A DNA stretch of 64,000 nucleotides from Paenibacillus aquistagni (GCF_900177815.1 NZ_FXAZ01000003.1:62001-126000), one strand, 5' to 3'; positions 44,504 through 52,537 are shown, counted from the stretch's first letter. The notes: generated from the sequence alone by a model not told the origin. Translations and numbers: made by a program.

Positions 44504-44953
44504 GTGATTAAGATTCCAAGTAAAAAGAAGTTTAGAATGGGTGTTATGTTAGGTGTTTTTTTAGTGATAGCAATTGCATGGGGTGTGAATACATGGAACT
44601 CTAATCGAGTGAAGGATATTGGAGAAATGATTGACTTTAATCAGAATGAATTTGTCTCAATGGAATTAAGTTATAGTATTAACGGAACCAATGGAGAATG
44701 GTCTACTGAAAGTGCTGAAACAACAAAAGAGTTAATTGACTTTTTGAGTGCATATAAAGTAAAGAAAGATGAAGGCAGTAATTTGTTAGGTGATTATTTA
44801 GAAATTCAAATTAATGATACGACATCCAAGCCCTTGTTGATTCATATTACTGAGGACAAAGTACATTATTTAGTAGGGAAGTACTATAAGTTGCTGAATG
44901 GACCAATAAATTTAAAGTGGGTTGAGGATTATATCAATAGACATAATGAATGA
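44504..44953 (+). CDS. Small membrane-anchored protein of unknown function
   Basis: 149 residues from GTG 44504; AAGG lies 6 bases upstream. The frame is open further up (to 44447), but that part is the terminator hairpin of the previous gene. One N-terminal membrane helix (about 10-28) is followed by about 120 residues that probably lie outside, with ELSYSINGTNGEW and YLEIQINDTTSKPLLIHI. I recognise no family; it looks like the small anchored proteins with a YceG/PepSY-like beta pattern, but this is a guess. Its codon use is more AT-rich than that of the kinase before it, suggesting a different history. Confidence 0.65.
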   Translation: MIKIPSKKKFRMGVMLGVFLVIAIAWGVNTWNSNRVKDIGEMIDFNQNEFVSMELSYSINGTNGEWSTESAETTKELIDFLSAYKVKKDEGSNLLGDYLEIQINDTTSKPLLIHITEDKVHYLVGKYYKLLNGPINLKWVEDYINRHNE

Positions 44954-44980
44954 GTATCTGTGATTTTCCAAGATACTAGA

Positions 44981-45070
44981 GGGCCTCCACTGGGCCAATG
45001 GGGGTACAACTATGGTCATGTCACGAAAGAAGATATCTTGGGATAAGCCAAGTAGGTATCTCATTATTTA
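44981..45070 (+). pseudogene. Decayed fragment of an SMI1/KNR4-like gene
   Basis: The translation PPLGQWGYNYGHVTKEDILG is followed by a stop, and after a one-base shift by PSRYLII. It matches the SMI1/KNR4-like protein at 50176 (ELPQGQWGYNYNPVTQEDIL, then PSSYLVI) and is similar at the DNA level over about 90 bases. It is a remnant of a lost paralogue; upstream and downstream parts are not recognisable. Confidence 0.75.
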
Positions 45071-45073
45071 TAA

Positions 45074-45106
45074 AACAGGACCAAGATATTTGCGCCTGAT
45101 CCTGTT
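45074..45106 (-). terminator. Terminator of the small membrane protein gene (minus strand)
   Basis: AACAGGA (45074-45080) pairs with TCCTGTT (45100-45106). On the minus strand the stem runs into TCCTGTTTTATAAAT, a usable T-tract. Confidence 0.6.
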
Positions 45107-45164
45107 GTTTCTGAACTATAATCTTCTTTACTTAAAGATTACCTGCTTCTCTTACTAACCGTCT

Positions 45165-45404
45165 TCAACTAAATAGATCTACTCCAAACCATGAATTTAA
45201 AATATAATAACTAGCCACAGCTAGCAAGACCCCAACTCCTAATGTTCCTAGTGGCCCTCCTATAGCCATCATTTTACTTTCTTTCCTGACACCAAATATA
45301 AAAAACAAAATCATTCCAACCACGACACCAATCCCTAACACTGCCCACACAGACAAAGCTATCATCCAACCAAAGAGTATACCCCATCCAGATGAACCGT
45401 CCAT
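45165..45404 (-). CDS. Small two- or three-helix membrane protein
   Basis: 79 residues with hydrophobic segments at about 7-35 and 48-68, separated by the basic turn FGVRKESK and joined by the glycine-rich GGPLGTLGVGVLL. AGAGGTG lies 4 bases before the ATG. I recognise no family. It stands alone between the gene remnant and a 370-base AT-rich stretch. Confidence 0.6.
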   Translation of the reverse strand: MDGSSGWGILFGWMIALSVWAVLGIGVVVGMILFFIFGVRKESKMMAIGGPLGTLGVGVLLAVASYYILNSWFGVDLFS

Positions 45405-45774
45405 ACAACACCTCTTGATTTCTTTTTATTCTAGGTGCTATTCTTGTTGATTTAATTTTACTCTTCTGATAAAGCAGAAAAACATTCCCTTGAAGACGAA
45501 GTCCTATCTATCCAAACATAAAGACCTTTATACTCAATAATTACATTATACCCATCACTCTCCCACTATGAATTAATGTTTAAGCGCGTTAGCTGGTTTA
45601 ATTACTTTTAAATCAATAATTTCTTCATCTACTTTTGCAGATAGACCTTACGATACGAGATAGCTGCATTAGAGATGGTAGCAGCTGGCCTCTATAAATG
45701 CCGCTTTGATCTCTAATTTTGACCACTTAAGGGAAAAGGATATCTAAATCTACAACCATCGCTTAGATTATGGT
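45405..45774. other. AT-rich intergenic stretch with possible decayed coding fragments
   Basis: No intact gene is visible in these 370 bases. On the minus strand there are two short coding-like runs that end in stops: one reading LSAKVDEEIIDLKVIKPANA and one reading GYNVIIEYKGLYVWIDRTSS and on to LSEE (near 45461-45570). Neither has a start or ribosome-binding site. They may be the debris of a small deleted gene, in line with the SMI1 remnant nearby. Confidence 0.35.
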
Positions 45775-46995
45775 ATGCAAGCATACAGAAGCGAAGGGTG
45801 GTTCAAAGCTCTTATGAAAATAGCGATAAAAATCATGGTAGGTATCGTCCTAATGGCAGCAGTTGGATTTGGACTATTAACCTACATGAATAGGCCGATA
45901 TCCAAAGAGCAGGTGAATGATAAGATTCAGCATCATCTCACCAGCCTTGTCAGGCAGCACGATTCCTTATCCAGTGCCTTGCTGACTATCTATTCCAAGC
46001 AAACCGGGTATTTCGAACAATTTGCGGTCGGCACTCAAAATCATGCATCGAATCAGCCTGTTCACACCAATAGCTCATACCATGCCGCCAGCATCGGCAA
46101 AACGATGTGTGCTGCAGTGTACGCTATATTGGTTGAAGAAGGGAAAGTCAGCTATGACGATAAGATCGTCTCATGGCTGGACAAAGATCTCCTTAAAGGC
46201 TTATTTGTGGTAGATGGAGTGGACTATGCGGATCAAGTAACCATCAGGCAGCTGCTGAGTCATACATCCGGAGTCGGTGATTATTTTGAAGGCCCGGTTA
46301 CAAGTGGAGCTTCTATGTTGGACATGATCACTTCAAACCCTAATCTAACTTTCTCACCGGAGCAATTGATTGCATTTACGAGGGAACGGCAAGCGCCTGT
46401 AGGGAAGCCTGGTCAGCAATTCTATTATTCCGATACGGGATATGTTTTGCTCGGGCTTTTGTTGGAGGAGATTGAAAAGCAGCCTTATGCTAATATTTTG
46501 CAGCAGAGGATATTTGAGCCCTTGGGGATGAAGGATAGCTATCTGATGTTCAATCAGGCTGGACCCGCTGATGTGCTGGGCATCTACGTAGAAGGCATTG
46601 ATCTCAGCGACAAAAATGCCCTATCGGTTGACTGGGCAGGAGGCGGTGTTGTAACAACAATGAAGGATCTGTTGGCATTTATGATCGCTTTGGAGGAGGG
46701 AAAGCTTCTGTCGGATGAAGGATATCGACAGATGAGGGAATTTGCCCATCGCTATGACAAGGGGATTTATTACGGGCTGGGCATGATGTACTTTGATTTT
46801 AGCGAGCTGTCGGTTCTGTTAAGCTCGATGTCCGATGTATATGGAGCGGTTGGCTCGACAGGAACGTATGCGTTATACGATAGAGAGCATGACACCTTTT
46901 ATATTGCGAATTTTGGATCGCTTGATTTTGCGGAACAAGGCATAGAAGAACTGGTTAACATTAGAATGATATATGATAGGATGATAGTGGAATAA
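45775..46995 (+). CDS. Serine hydrolase, beta-lactamase / DD-peptidase family (class C-like)
   Basis: 406 residues from ATG 45775; an ATG at 45814 is possible, and neither has a strong ribosome-binding site. One N-terminal helix (about 15-38) anchors the enzyme outside. The SxxK motif is SIGK near 105 (HAASIGKTMCAAV), the second motif is YSDTGY near 220 (Tyr-x-Asp, not Asn), and GAVGSTGTYALYD near 360 supplies the third position as HxG-like. It may be an esterase or peptidase; the family is diverse. It is followed by the LytTR regulator on the same strand. Confidence 0.87.
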   Translation: MQAYRSEGWFKALMKIAIKIMVGIVLMAAVGFGLLTYMNRPISKEQVNDKIQHHLTSLVRQHDSLSSALLTIYSKQTGYFEQFAVGTQNHASNQPVHTNSSYHAASIGKTMCAAVYAILVEEGKVSYDDKIVSWLDKDLLKGLFVVDGVDYADQVTIRQLLSHTSGVGDYFEGPVTSGASMLDMITSNPNLTFSPEQLIAFTRERQAPVGKPGQQFYYSDTGYVLLGLLLEEIEKQPYANILQQRIFEPLGMKDSYLMFNQAGPADVLGIYVEGIDLSDKNALSVDWAGGGVVTTMKDLLAFMIALEEGKLLSDEGYRQMREFAHRYDKGIYYGLGMMYFDFSELSVLLSSMSDVYGAVGSTGTYALYDREHDTFYIANFGSLDFAEQGIEELVNIRMIYDRMIVE

Positions 46996-47028
46996 ATAAT
47001 TCAAGCGTTGTCAGGTAGGAGACACAGG

Positions 47029-47568
47029 ATGATTCAATTATTGTGCTCAGATAAAATGTCTGAAAGATTAAAGCAGGAATTGTCCAAATATTATATTGAA
47101 GTGAAGCCTGATAGTCACGTGGTGCTGGTTGAGCAGGGCTACCCTCTTCCGCGTGAGAAGCTGTGCATCGTATTTGATGCGCTTGATTATATGGATGCCG
47201 TTAAGCTAGCGGTCTCAGGCATACAGGCTGATATGCCTTTTAGGCATAAGGTTACAGGGCTAAGTGAAAATAAATTTGCGGTCATTGAGCCTGGGGATGT
47301 GCGGTATCTCGAAGCTGGCTCGGATGGAATTGCAGCCTATACGATGTCTAACCGATACAGCATGAAGGAAACATTGCAATATTATGAGCATGTATGGGGA
47401 GCACAAGGCTTTATTCGCATCAACAAATCACAACTTGTGAACTTGCTGCATGTAAAGGAAATTATCCCTTGGTTTAATTCCAGATATGTACTAAGAATGA
47501 ACAACCATACGGAGTTAGAGGTATCTAAAGTGTATTCCAAGAGGCTTAGGCGCACACTCAACATATAG
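47029..47568 (+). CDS. LytTR DNA-binding protein without a receiver
   Basis: 179 residues from ATG 47029, after AGGAG. An N-terminal 80-residue region without a recognised fold precedes the LytTR domain (about 85-179): FAVIEPGDVRYLEAGSDG, YSMKETLQYYEHVWGAQGFIRINKSQLVNLLHVKEIIPWFNSRY pattern, ending in EVSKVYSKRLRRTL. There is no response-regulator domain, which is the arrangement of LytTR regulatory systems, in which a membrane protein partner inhibits the DNA-binding protein. The DUF3021 gene next door is that partner. Confidence 0.88.
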   Translation: MIQLLCSDKMSERLKQELSKYYIEVKPDSHVVLVEQGYPLPREKLCIVFDALDYMDAVKLAVSGIQADMPFRHKVTGLSENKFAVIEPGDVRYLEAGSDGIAAYTMSNRYSMKETLQYYEHVWGAQGFIRINKSQLVNLLHVKEIIPWFNSRYVLRMNNHTELEVSKVYSKRLRRTLNI

Positions 47569-47579
47569 GAGAGCACGCA

Positions 47580-48011
47580 ATGGAGAAAATAAATGTTCAA
47601 AACATGATAAAATCCTTTTTTCTTGGCCTCTTCATCGGTGTGGTCTTGCAGTTCATCGATCAAGGCGAGGCACTGTTCTCATATCGATTATTAGTGGTAT
47701 TAGCCAGCGGGAGCATAGGATTCCTCATTGGCTTAATGACAGAATGGCTAACCTCGAAGCTGCCTATTCGCATGGCCAATGCCAAAACCTATTTTTTTGT
47801 AAATAACCTGATTGCTTTAGTTTTAACTGCACTGCTGATGAGTGCTGTAATCCTGATAACAAACCGCAATCTGGAGAATAAAGGCGGATTTGTGTCAATA
47901 GTCTTGATCGTTCTCGGCATCGTCTGCATCGCCAATCTTCTTGATTATGGATGGTATCGACGAGCTCAACATAAATTAAAGACATTTCAGGCATCGCTAA
48001 AAGATAAATAA
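47580..48011 (+). CDS. DUF3021-family membrane protein
   Basis: 143 residues with four membrane helices (about 12-30, 36-55, 70-92 and 102-122) and a basic cytoplasmic tail. DUF3021 proteins are usually encoded directly after a LytTR protein, as here (11-base gap), and are thought to sequester it. The membrane signal is unknown. AGGAGAG lies before the ATG, at the end of the LytTR gene. Confidence 0.85.
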   Translation: MEKINVQNMIKSFFLGLFIGVVLQFIDQGEALFSYRLLVVLASGSIGFLIGLMTEWLTSKLPIRMANAKTYFFVNNLIALVLTALLMSAVILITNRNLENKGGFVSIVLIVLGIVCIANLLDYGWYRRAQHKLKTFQASLKDK

Positions 48012-48063
48012 AGATTGGCGCGACTGTACCCTATAGATGCCAGGCGAAGCCGCTTCAACGCAG

Positions 48064-48101
48064 GGAATGAACAAAGACCAATTCTTTGTCCATTCCTTTT
48101 T
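48064..48101. terminator. Terminator between DUF3021 gene and CarH-like gene
   Basis: GGAATGaACAAAG (48064-48076) pairs with CTTTGTcCATTCC (48084-48096), followed by TTTTTG. It resembles the hairpin at 41103-41135. Confidence 0.85.
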
Positions 48102-48135
48102 GCTGTAAAGGCTTATTTTGTTCTATGACGTTAGG

Positions 48136-49050
48136 TTAAGGTTTGGAAGAGGAACGATGGAGATGGGTTATTCCAATCGATGATTGATACCAAGCTTCCC
48201 AATCTTCTTTATTAGAGGCTTGCACGTATGAGGATAAGGGTGAATGGCAATCGTAAAAGGCTTTTCCACCAAGTACGATATTCAAGTTGGGCAGCTCAAG
48301 TATCATGTTCTGGAGCCAACGTTCGATATTGTTAACAAGATCAGGGTCACTAATGGACATGGCAACAATCGAAATGCGTTTATCCTTTATTAATCGATCC
48401 AGGTCGTCGTAAGGCGTATTAGGACCCAAATAAATGACCTCTATGCCTTTGGTTCGTAGAAATAAGCTGAACAGCATTAATCCGATATGATGATGCTCGC
48501 CTTCAGGGCAGAAGGCCAACGCTGTGGGCTGATTCTCATAAACGGGCAGCACTCTAAAGAAATGCATGATTCTTTGCATGATCAATTGGGATGAGAAATG
48601 CTCTTGAGCAGTTGAGATGATGCCTTGCTCCCATTCTTCGCCTAATCGTACCAGAACAGGCGCTAAAATATGATAGAATACGTGCTCAAAATGATAGAGT
48701 GAAAAGGCCAAATCAATCGTTTGATGTGAGCAGGACGAATGAATGTCGATCAAATGATGATACAGTGTGTTGGCTAGATCACAGGAATGCTCACGCATCG
48801 GGGGTGCCGGGACCTCATTGGCGGAAGTGCGCTGCTGTTGCTGCAGCAAAGAAACGGCTTCGCCTATTTTCTTGTTGTGCTTAGTTATTTGGTTTTTTAA
48901 CCATTTTAGAGTATGAATATCCGATTCACTGTATAGACGATGGCCCCCTGTACTTCGAATGGGGGAGACGACCTTATATCTGTTCTCCCACGCTCGTATG
49001 GTTACAGCAGGAATGTCCAACAGCTTTGAAACCTTTTGAATACTATGCAT
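48136..49050 (-). CDS. MerR-type regulator with cobalamin-binding domain (CarH/BldC-like)
   Basis: 304 residues. MerR-type winged helix at 1-50 (KVSKLLDIPAVTIRAWENRY, GGHRLYSESDI); helical bundle (about 90-165) with the W-x9-EH signature (Trp140, Glu150, His151); B12-binding Rossmann-like domain (about 170-290) with the E-x-H-x-x-G motif (Glu185, His187, Gly190). This is the CarH layout: a dark-stable repressor that binds adenosylcobalamin and falls apart in light. The residue after Trp140 is Glu141, where Thermus CarH has the His that forms the light adduct (His132). It may therefore not respond to light in the usual way. Confidence 0.9.
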   Translation of the reverse strand: MHSIQKVSKLLDIPAVTIRAWENRYKVVSPIRSTGGHRLYSESDIHTLKWLKNQITKHNKKIGEAVSLLQQQQRTSANEVPAPPMREHSCDLANTLYHHLIDIHSSCSHQTIDLAFSLYHFEHVFYHILAPVLVRLGEEWEQGIISTAQEHFSSQLIMQRIMHFFRVLPVYENQPTALAFCPEGEHHHIGLMLFSLFLRTKGIEVIYLGPNTPYDDLDRLIKDKRISIVAMSISDPDLVNNIERWLQNMILELPNLNIVLGGKAFYDCHSPLSSYVQASNKEDWEAWYQSSIGITHLHRSSSKP

Positions 49051-49106
49051 ATCTTGTACACCTCAACCCTATTATACACAATTGGAAATGATGGAATAGT
49101 TGATTC

Positions 49107-49171
49107 TTGTGTTGGTTTGGGCATTCGTGTATAGTTTCGTTATCAAAGTTGTACAAAAACTATACAAACTT
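49107..49171 (+). promoter_or_regulatory. Promoter of the PAS chemoreceptor with tandem TnTACA boxes
   Basis: -35 TTGTGT (49107-49112), 17-base spacer, -10 TATAGT (49130-49135). Downstream, TGTACA (49150-49155) and TATACA (49161-49166) repeat with an 11-base period, matching the TnTACA units that CarH contacts. Further TnTACA copies lie at 49055 and 49073, near the CarH-like gene start. The layout fits repression of both genes by the CarH-like protein. Confidence 0.65.
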
Positions 49172-49185
49172 TAGGTGGTGTCATC

Positions 49186-50109
49186 ATGAGCGGTATAAGC
49201 AGCATCACGGTCAGTAATCCCAAATTAAATGTACATGCCATGCTATCAGCGATTGAACAGAATCTGGCTATTATTGCATTTGATATAGACGGCACGGTCA
49301 TATGGGCCAATGATCATTTTGCTAAAGCGATGGAATATGAAAAGTCGGAAATGCTGGGGCTTAAGCACAAGCAGTTTTGTGCAGCTGAATATGTGAATAG
49401 CCCGGACTACATAAAGCTATGGGAGGACCTAAGAAACGGACGTCCATTCCAAGAAAAAATATTGCGGTTAAACAAACAGCGACAGCCGCGCTGGTTTGAA
49501 GCGACTTATATGCCCGTAACCAACGAAGCAGGCCAGGTAGAGGCTGTTCTGAAAATTGCCACAGATATTACCGAGCGAGAACAAATGACAGGGAAGGTTA
49601 CAGCCGAACTTCAGGAGATGGCAGATGCACTTTTAGGACGTGCCGATGTGGGCATTGAGAGCAGTCACCTCATTGAAGCTGCCATTGAAGAGGTGGTTAA
49701 AGAGTCCGATGACAATATGACGGCCTTGCAGTTGATGGAGCGTAAAGCCGATGATGTGCAAAAGACGATGAAGGCCATCCGCAGCATCGCTTCTCAAACC
49801 CAAATGCTTGCACTGAATGCAGCCATAGAAGCCGCACATGCTGGAGAATATGGCCGGGGCTTTAACGTGGTTGCGAATGAGGTTCGCAAGCTGGCTAAGC
49901 AAACGGAGGAAGCCACTCAAGAAGTAAACGCCACACTTCAAAACATACTGGCTCAAGTCGCCGAACTCTCAAACGGGATTAAACAAACTCAGAAGGTGAT
50001 CGCAGATACTCAACTGCGCACGAAACAAGCGGTTCAAGAGTTTACAAGCATTGGACAATCTGCACGAGAATTAGACAGCCAAGCTAGAATGCTAGGGGAG
50101 ATGTTCTAG
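49186..50109 (+). CDS. Soluble chemoreceptor (MCP) with N-terminal PAS domain
   Basis: 307 residues without membrane helix or HAMP. PAS domain (about 22-130) with [18 protein letters not shown] and the C-terminal strand [12 protein letters not shown]. The signalling part (about 135-305) has the hairpin tip [19 protein letters not shown] and [13 protein letters not shown], the standard CheA/CheW-binding sequence. The methylation helices are short. It would sit in the cytoplasm and respond to a redox, flavin or light-linked signal through PAS. Its promoter carries the TnTACA boxes, so the CarH-like protein may control it. Confidence 0.92.
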   Translation: MSGISSITVSNPKLNVHAMLSAIEQNLAIIAFDIDGTVIWANDHFAKAMEYEKSEMLGLKHKQFCAAEYVNSPDYIKLWEDLRNGRPFQEKILRLNKQRQPRWFEATYMPVTNEAGQVEAVLKIATDITEREQMTGKVTAELQEMADALLGRADVGIESSHLIEAAIEEVVKESDDNMTALQLMERKADDVQKTMKAIRSIASQTQMLALNAAIEAAHAGEYGRGFNVVANEVRKLAKQTEEATQEVNATLQNILAQVAELSNGIKQTQKVIADTQLRTKQAVQEFTSIGQSARELDSQARMLGEMF

Positions 50110-50175
50110 TTAGTTTGACCCTATCAGGTTACAGCTCGAACAAGATATAATGTTACCTATCATAGAATAAGGGGG

Positions 50176-50928
50176 ATGGAGCCAACGGTGAGGCATGTTA
50201 AGGAGATAGGGACGATAATTGAGCAGATGCAAGCTGCAGTAGCGGCGATGTGCGAGCAGAATCCTGACTTTTACGCCAAATACCCGATGAGTCTTACGAC
50301 CGAAGCCGATAACGACGATATTCGCTTGGTGACTGAGCAGTGGCAGCTGCCAGATGATTATCTATACTTTTTGCAACATTATGTGCCCGACAAGGTGAGC
50401 TGGAATACAGATCAGTACATAAGTCTTAACTTATACGGTGCAAGGGAGCTTCCACAGGGCCAATGGGGGTATAACTATAATCCGGTTACCCAAGAGGATA
50501 TCTTGGATTGGCCAAGCAGCTATCTCGTTATTGCTTCAGATGAAGGCGATCCTTATTGTATGGATTTATCGAGAGGGGATACGGTGATTTATACAGCGGA
50601 GCATGGGACAGGCCGATGGGATTTTGACATTGCCTATGACGACCTTGCTTCGTTTCTTCAAAGTGCATTGCTGCCGAGCGGCTTGGAGGAGTGGGAGCTG
50701 GAAGAGGATGTGCAGCAGGTTAACTACTGTCAGCTCATGCTTACGGGTGAAGGTCAGGATAAGTTGAAGACAATAATGTTTATCAAAAAAACCTTCTCTT
50801 GTGATTATGCGCAGGCGAGAGCTTATCTGGATCAGTTGCCGCTGCTAGTGTATAAAGGTGTGGAGCAGCGAGCCGCAGGCATTGAGGCTCAACTGAAGAG
50901 CATTGGTGCGGACTATAAAAGGAGTTAA
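50176..50928 (+). CDS. SMI1/KNR4 (SUKH)-like protein with ribosomal L7/L12 C-terminal-like tail
   Basis: 250 residues, starting at ATG 50176 or GTG 50188 (the AAGGGGG abuts the ATG). The SUKH fold is indicated by WQLPDDYLYFLQHYVPD (about 56-72), LYGARELPQGQWGYNY, and YLVIASDEGDPYCMDL followed by GTGRWDFDIAYDDLASFL. The last 70 residues resemble the L7/L12 C-terminal domain: YCQLMLTGEGQDKLKTIMFI, then a helix pair, and KSIGADYK. SUKH proteins are common immunity proteins against polymorphic toxins, and the L7/L12-like tail is an unusual fusion. It could instead be a general binding protein. Confidence 0.75.
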   Translation: MEPTVRHVKEIGTIIEQMQAAVAAMCEQNPDFYAKYPMSLTTEADNDDIRLVTEQWQLPDDYLYFLQHYVPDKVSWNTDQYISLNLYGARELPQGQWGYNYNPVTQEDILDWPSSYLVIASDEGDPYCMDLSRGDTVIYTAEHGTGRWDFDIAYDDLASFLQSALLPSGLEEWELEEDVQQVNYCQLMLTGEGQDKLKTIMFIKKTFSCDYAQARAYLDQLPLLVYKGVEQRAAGIEAQLKSIGADYKRS

Positions 50929-50959
50929 GGATGACTTCGATCATAAGGAGGAAGCATAT

Positions 50960-51706
50960 ATGTATCTCGTATCCGAGCCTAAGCAGTTGACGGAGGCCCA
51001 GCACCATATGCTGGAGGGTATAAGAAGCAATCTCTATCCACCGGGCTATCTCCGATTCTTGCAACGATATGGCGAGGGGACTTACAGGGGATGGATGAAT
51101 GTGCACATGCCTGATGCTGAGGTGCTTAAGCCTTTTCCCGATTATGGGTTATGGGAGCATGACGAAGCTAGTCCGATTACGGAGCAGCAAATTGGAGCGT
51201 GCATCGCGATAGGCACAACGGTGGACGGCGACTTTCTCGCCGTGCATCCAAAGACATCTCAATTCATCTGGCTGCCGCGCCATGATGAGGTACTGAAGTC
51301 ATTATCCATATCGATATCAATGGGAGACGAGGAAGAAGAAGCAGATTGGTATATTGAAGTATTGGAGGACATCTATAATCAGGTATATGGGTCTAACCCT
51401 GCTGATCCTTCATACTATGAGCCTTGGACAGATGCGAAGCGTCATCTCTTTCTGCGTTTGCCGCCTGAGCAGGAGCCGCTTACGCTGTCGGAGTTAGCTG
51501 ACATGTGCCGAGAAGCCTTTCATCCTGATCAGTATATTCAAAATGAATACACCTGCAAGCTGTTCTATCAGCAGCTTGGGGGCTATCTTCGATTTAATAT
51601 TGCGAACGGGCAGGAAATCGCGCTCATTTATGAGCAGCATGCGCAATCGCTGCTTGATGCAATGGAGCAATGGTTTTTATCACAAGGCTGTGAGAGATAT
51701 GCTTAG
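50960..51706 (+). CDS. SMI1/KNR4 (SUKH)-like protein
   Basis: 248 residues from ATG 50960, after AAGGAGG. The SUKH pattern includes LYPPGYLRFLQRYGEGTYRGWM (about 26-47), LWEHDEASPITEQQIGACIAIG, DGDFLAVHPKTSQFIWLPRHD and ESLxxWF-like C-terminal helices. It follows the preceding SUKH gene by 31 bases, and the two are probably one transcript. It resembles immunity proteins, but no toxin gene is next to it. Confidence 0.72.
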   Translation: MYLVSEPKQLTEAQHHMLEGIRSNLYPPGYLRFLQRYGEGTYRGWMNVHMPDAEVLKPFPDYGLWEHDEASPITEQQIGACIAIGTTVDGDFLAVHPKTSQFIWLPRHDEVLKSLSISISMGDEEEEADWYIEVLEDIYNQVYGSNPADPSYYEPWTDAKRHLFLRLPPEQEPLTLSELADMCREAFHPDQYIQNEYTCKLFYQQLGGYLRFNIANGQEIALIYEQHAQSLLDAMEQWFLSQGCERYA

Positions 51707-51848
51707 CTCATCTTCGTCTACCTAATGGCGCTGCACGGGTGGGACAACCTAACCGCTGCTACGAGCAGCGTGGACAGTCTGCTTTGAATTAGGCGTGTTC
51801 GTGGCTAAAAATCTCTTGTCGATAACGGCTTGATTCTGTTATTGTAAT

Positions 51849-51866
51849 AATGAACGGAGGTTCATT
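51849..51866 (+). promoter_or_regulatory. TetR operator, AATGAAC-N4-GTTCATT
   Basis: Perfect inverted repeat (51849-51855 and 51860-51866) that overlaps the ribosome-binding site of the TetR gene. The same sequence and spacing, with one mismatch, recurs at 52498-52515. Confidence 0.7.
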
Positions 51867-51867
51867 T

Positions 51868-52479
51868 ATGCAGGTATTAAAAGAAGAGGTAAAAGCCGCA
51901 ATCTTGGCTGCTGCGTGCGATGAATTTATGGAAAAAGGCTATATGCATGCTTCCATGCGCAGCATTGCAAAGCAGGCCCATATCTCGGCAGGCAATCTGT
52001 ATCGCTATTATCCGAATAAAGAAGAGCTGTTCTATGCGATTACAACACCGGCATACACCCGCATGTTAGCCCTGAATGAGCACGATTCGGGCAAGATCGG
52101 CGAGGGCATGGCATTCACGCTGGAGCAAATGATCACACAGATTGGGCATGTGATGGGTGGATTGCTGCTTGATTACCGCAAGGAAATGCTCATTTTGCTT
52201 GATGGCAGCGCGGGAACCAAGTATCAAGATGCGAAAGATCAGATTATATCGGTCTTTGCCAAGCATGTGCAGGAACATTTAGAAAGATCAGAACGATATA
52301 CGGATTGTGAGACGCCATTCACAGGACAACTAGCAGCGCTGGCAGCAAGGCCGCTTTCTGTCAGTTTTTTGGAAGGGCTGTTTGAGATTATGCGATTGTA
52401 TGAAGATGAGCAGCGCATTCGAGCCTGTACCATGAGGTATATTGATATCTTATTTCAGGGATTTGGGAGACTAGTCTAG
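51868..52479 (+). CDS. TetR-family regulator
   Basis: 203 residues from ATG 51868, after CGGAGG. The helix-turn-helix is typical of TetR (ILAAACDEFMEKGYMHASMRSIAKQAHISAGNLYRYYPNKEELF, residues 10-53), and the C-terminal helices form the ligand pocket. The operator repeat overlaps its ribosome-binding site and a second copy precedes the hydrolase gene, so it is probably autoregulated and represses both genes. Confidence 0.92.
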   Translation: MQVLKEEVKAAILAAACDEFMEKGYMHASMRSIAKQAHISAGNLYRYYPNKEELFYAITTPAYTRMLALNEHDSGKIGEGMAFTLEQMITQIGHVMGGLLLDYRKEMLILLDGSAGTKYQDAKDQIISVFAKHVQEHLERSERYTDCETPFTGQLAALAARPLSVSFLEGLFEIMRLYEDEQRIRACTMRYIDILFQGFGRLV

Positions 52480-52497
52480 AAATTTTTTTGAACTAAA

Positions 52498-52515
52498 AAT
52501 GAACAGTTGTTTATT
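52498..52515 (+). promoter_or_regulatory. Second TetR operator, AATGAAC-N4-GTTTATT
   Basis: Same arms and 4-base gap as the operator at 51849, with one mismatch in the right arm. It lies 23 bases before the hydrolase start. Confidence 0.6.
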
Positions 52516-52537
52516 ATTAGATCGGAGGAGAGATAAG

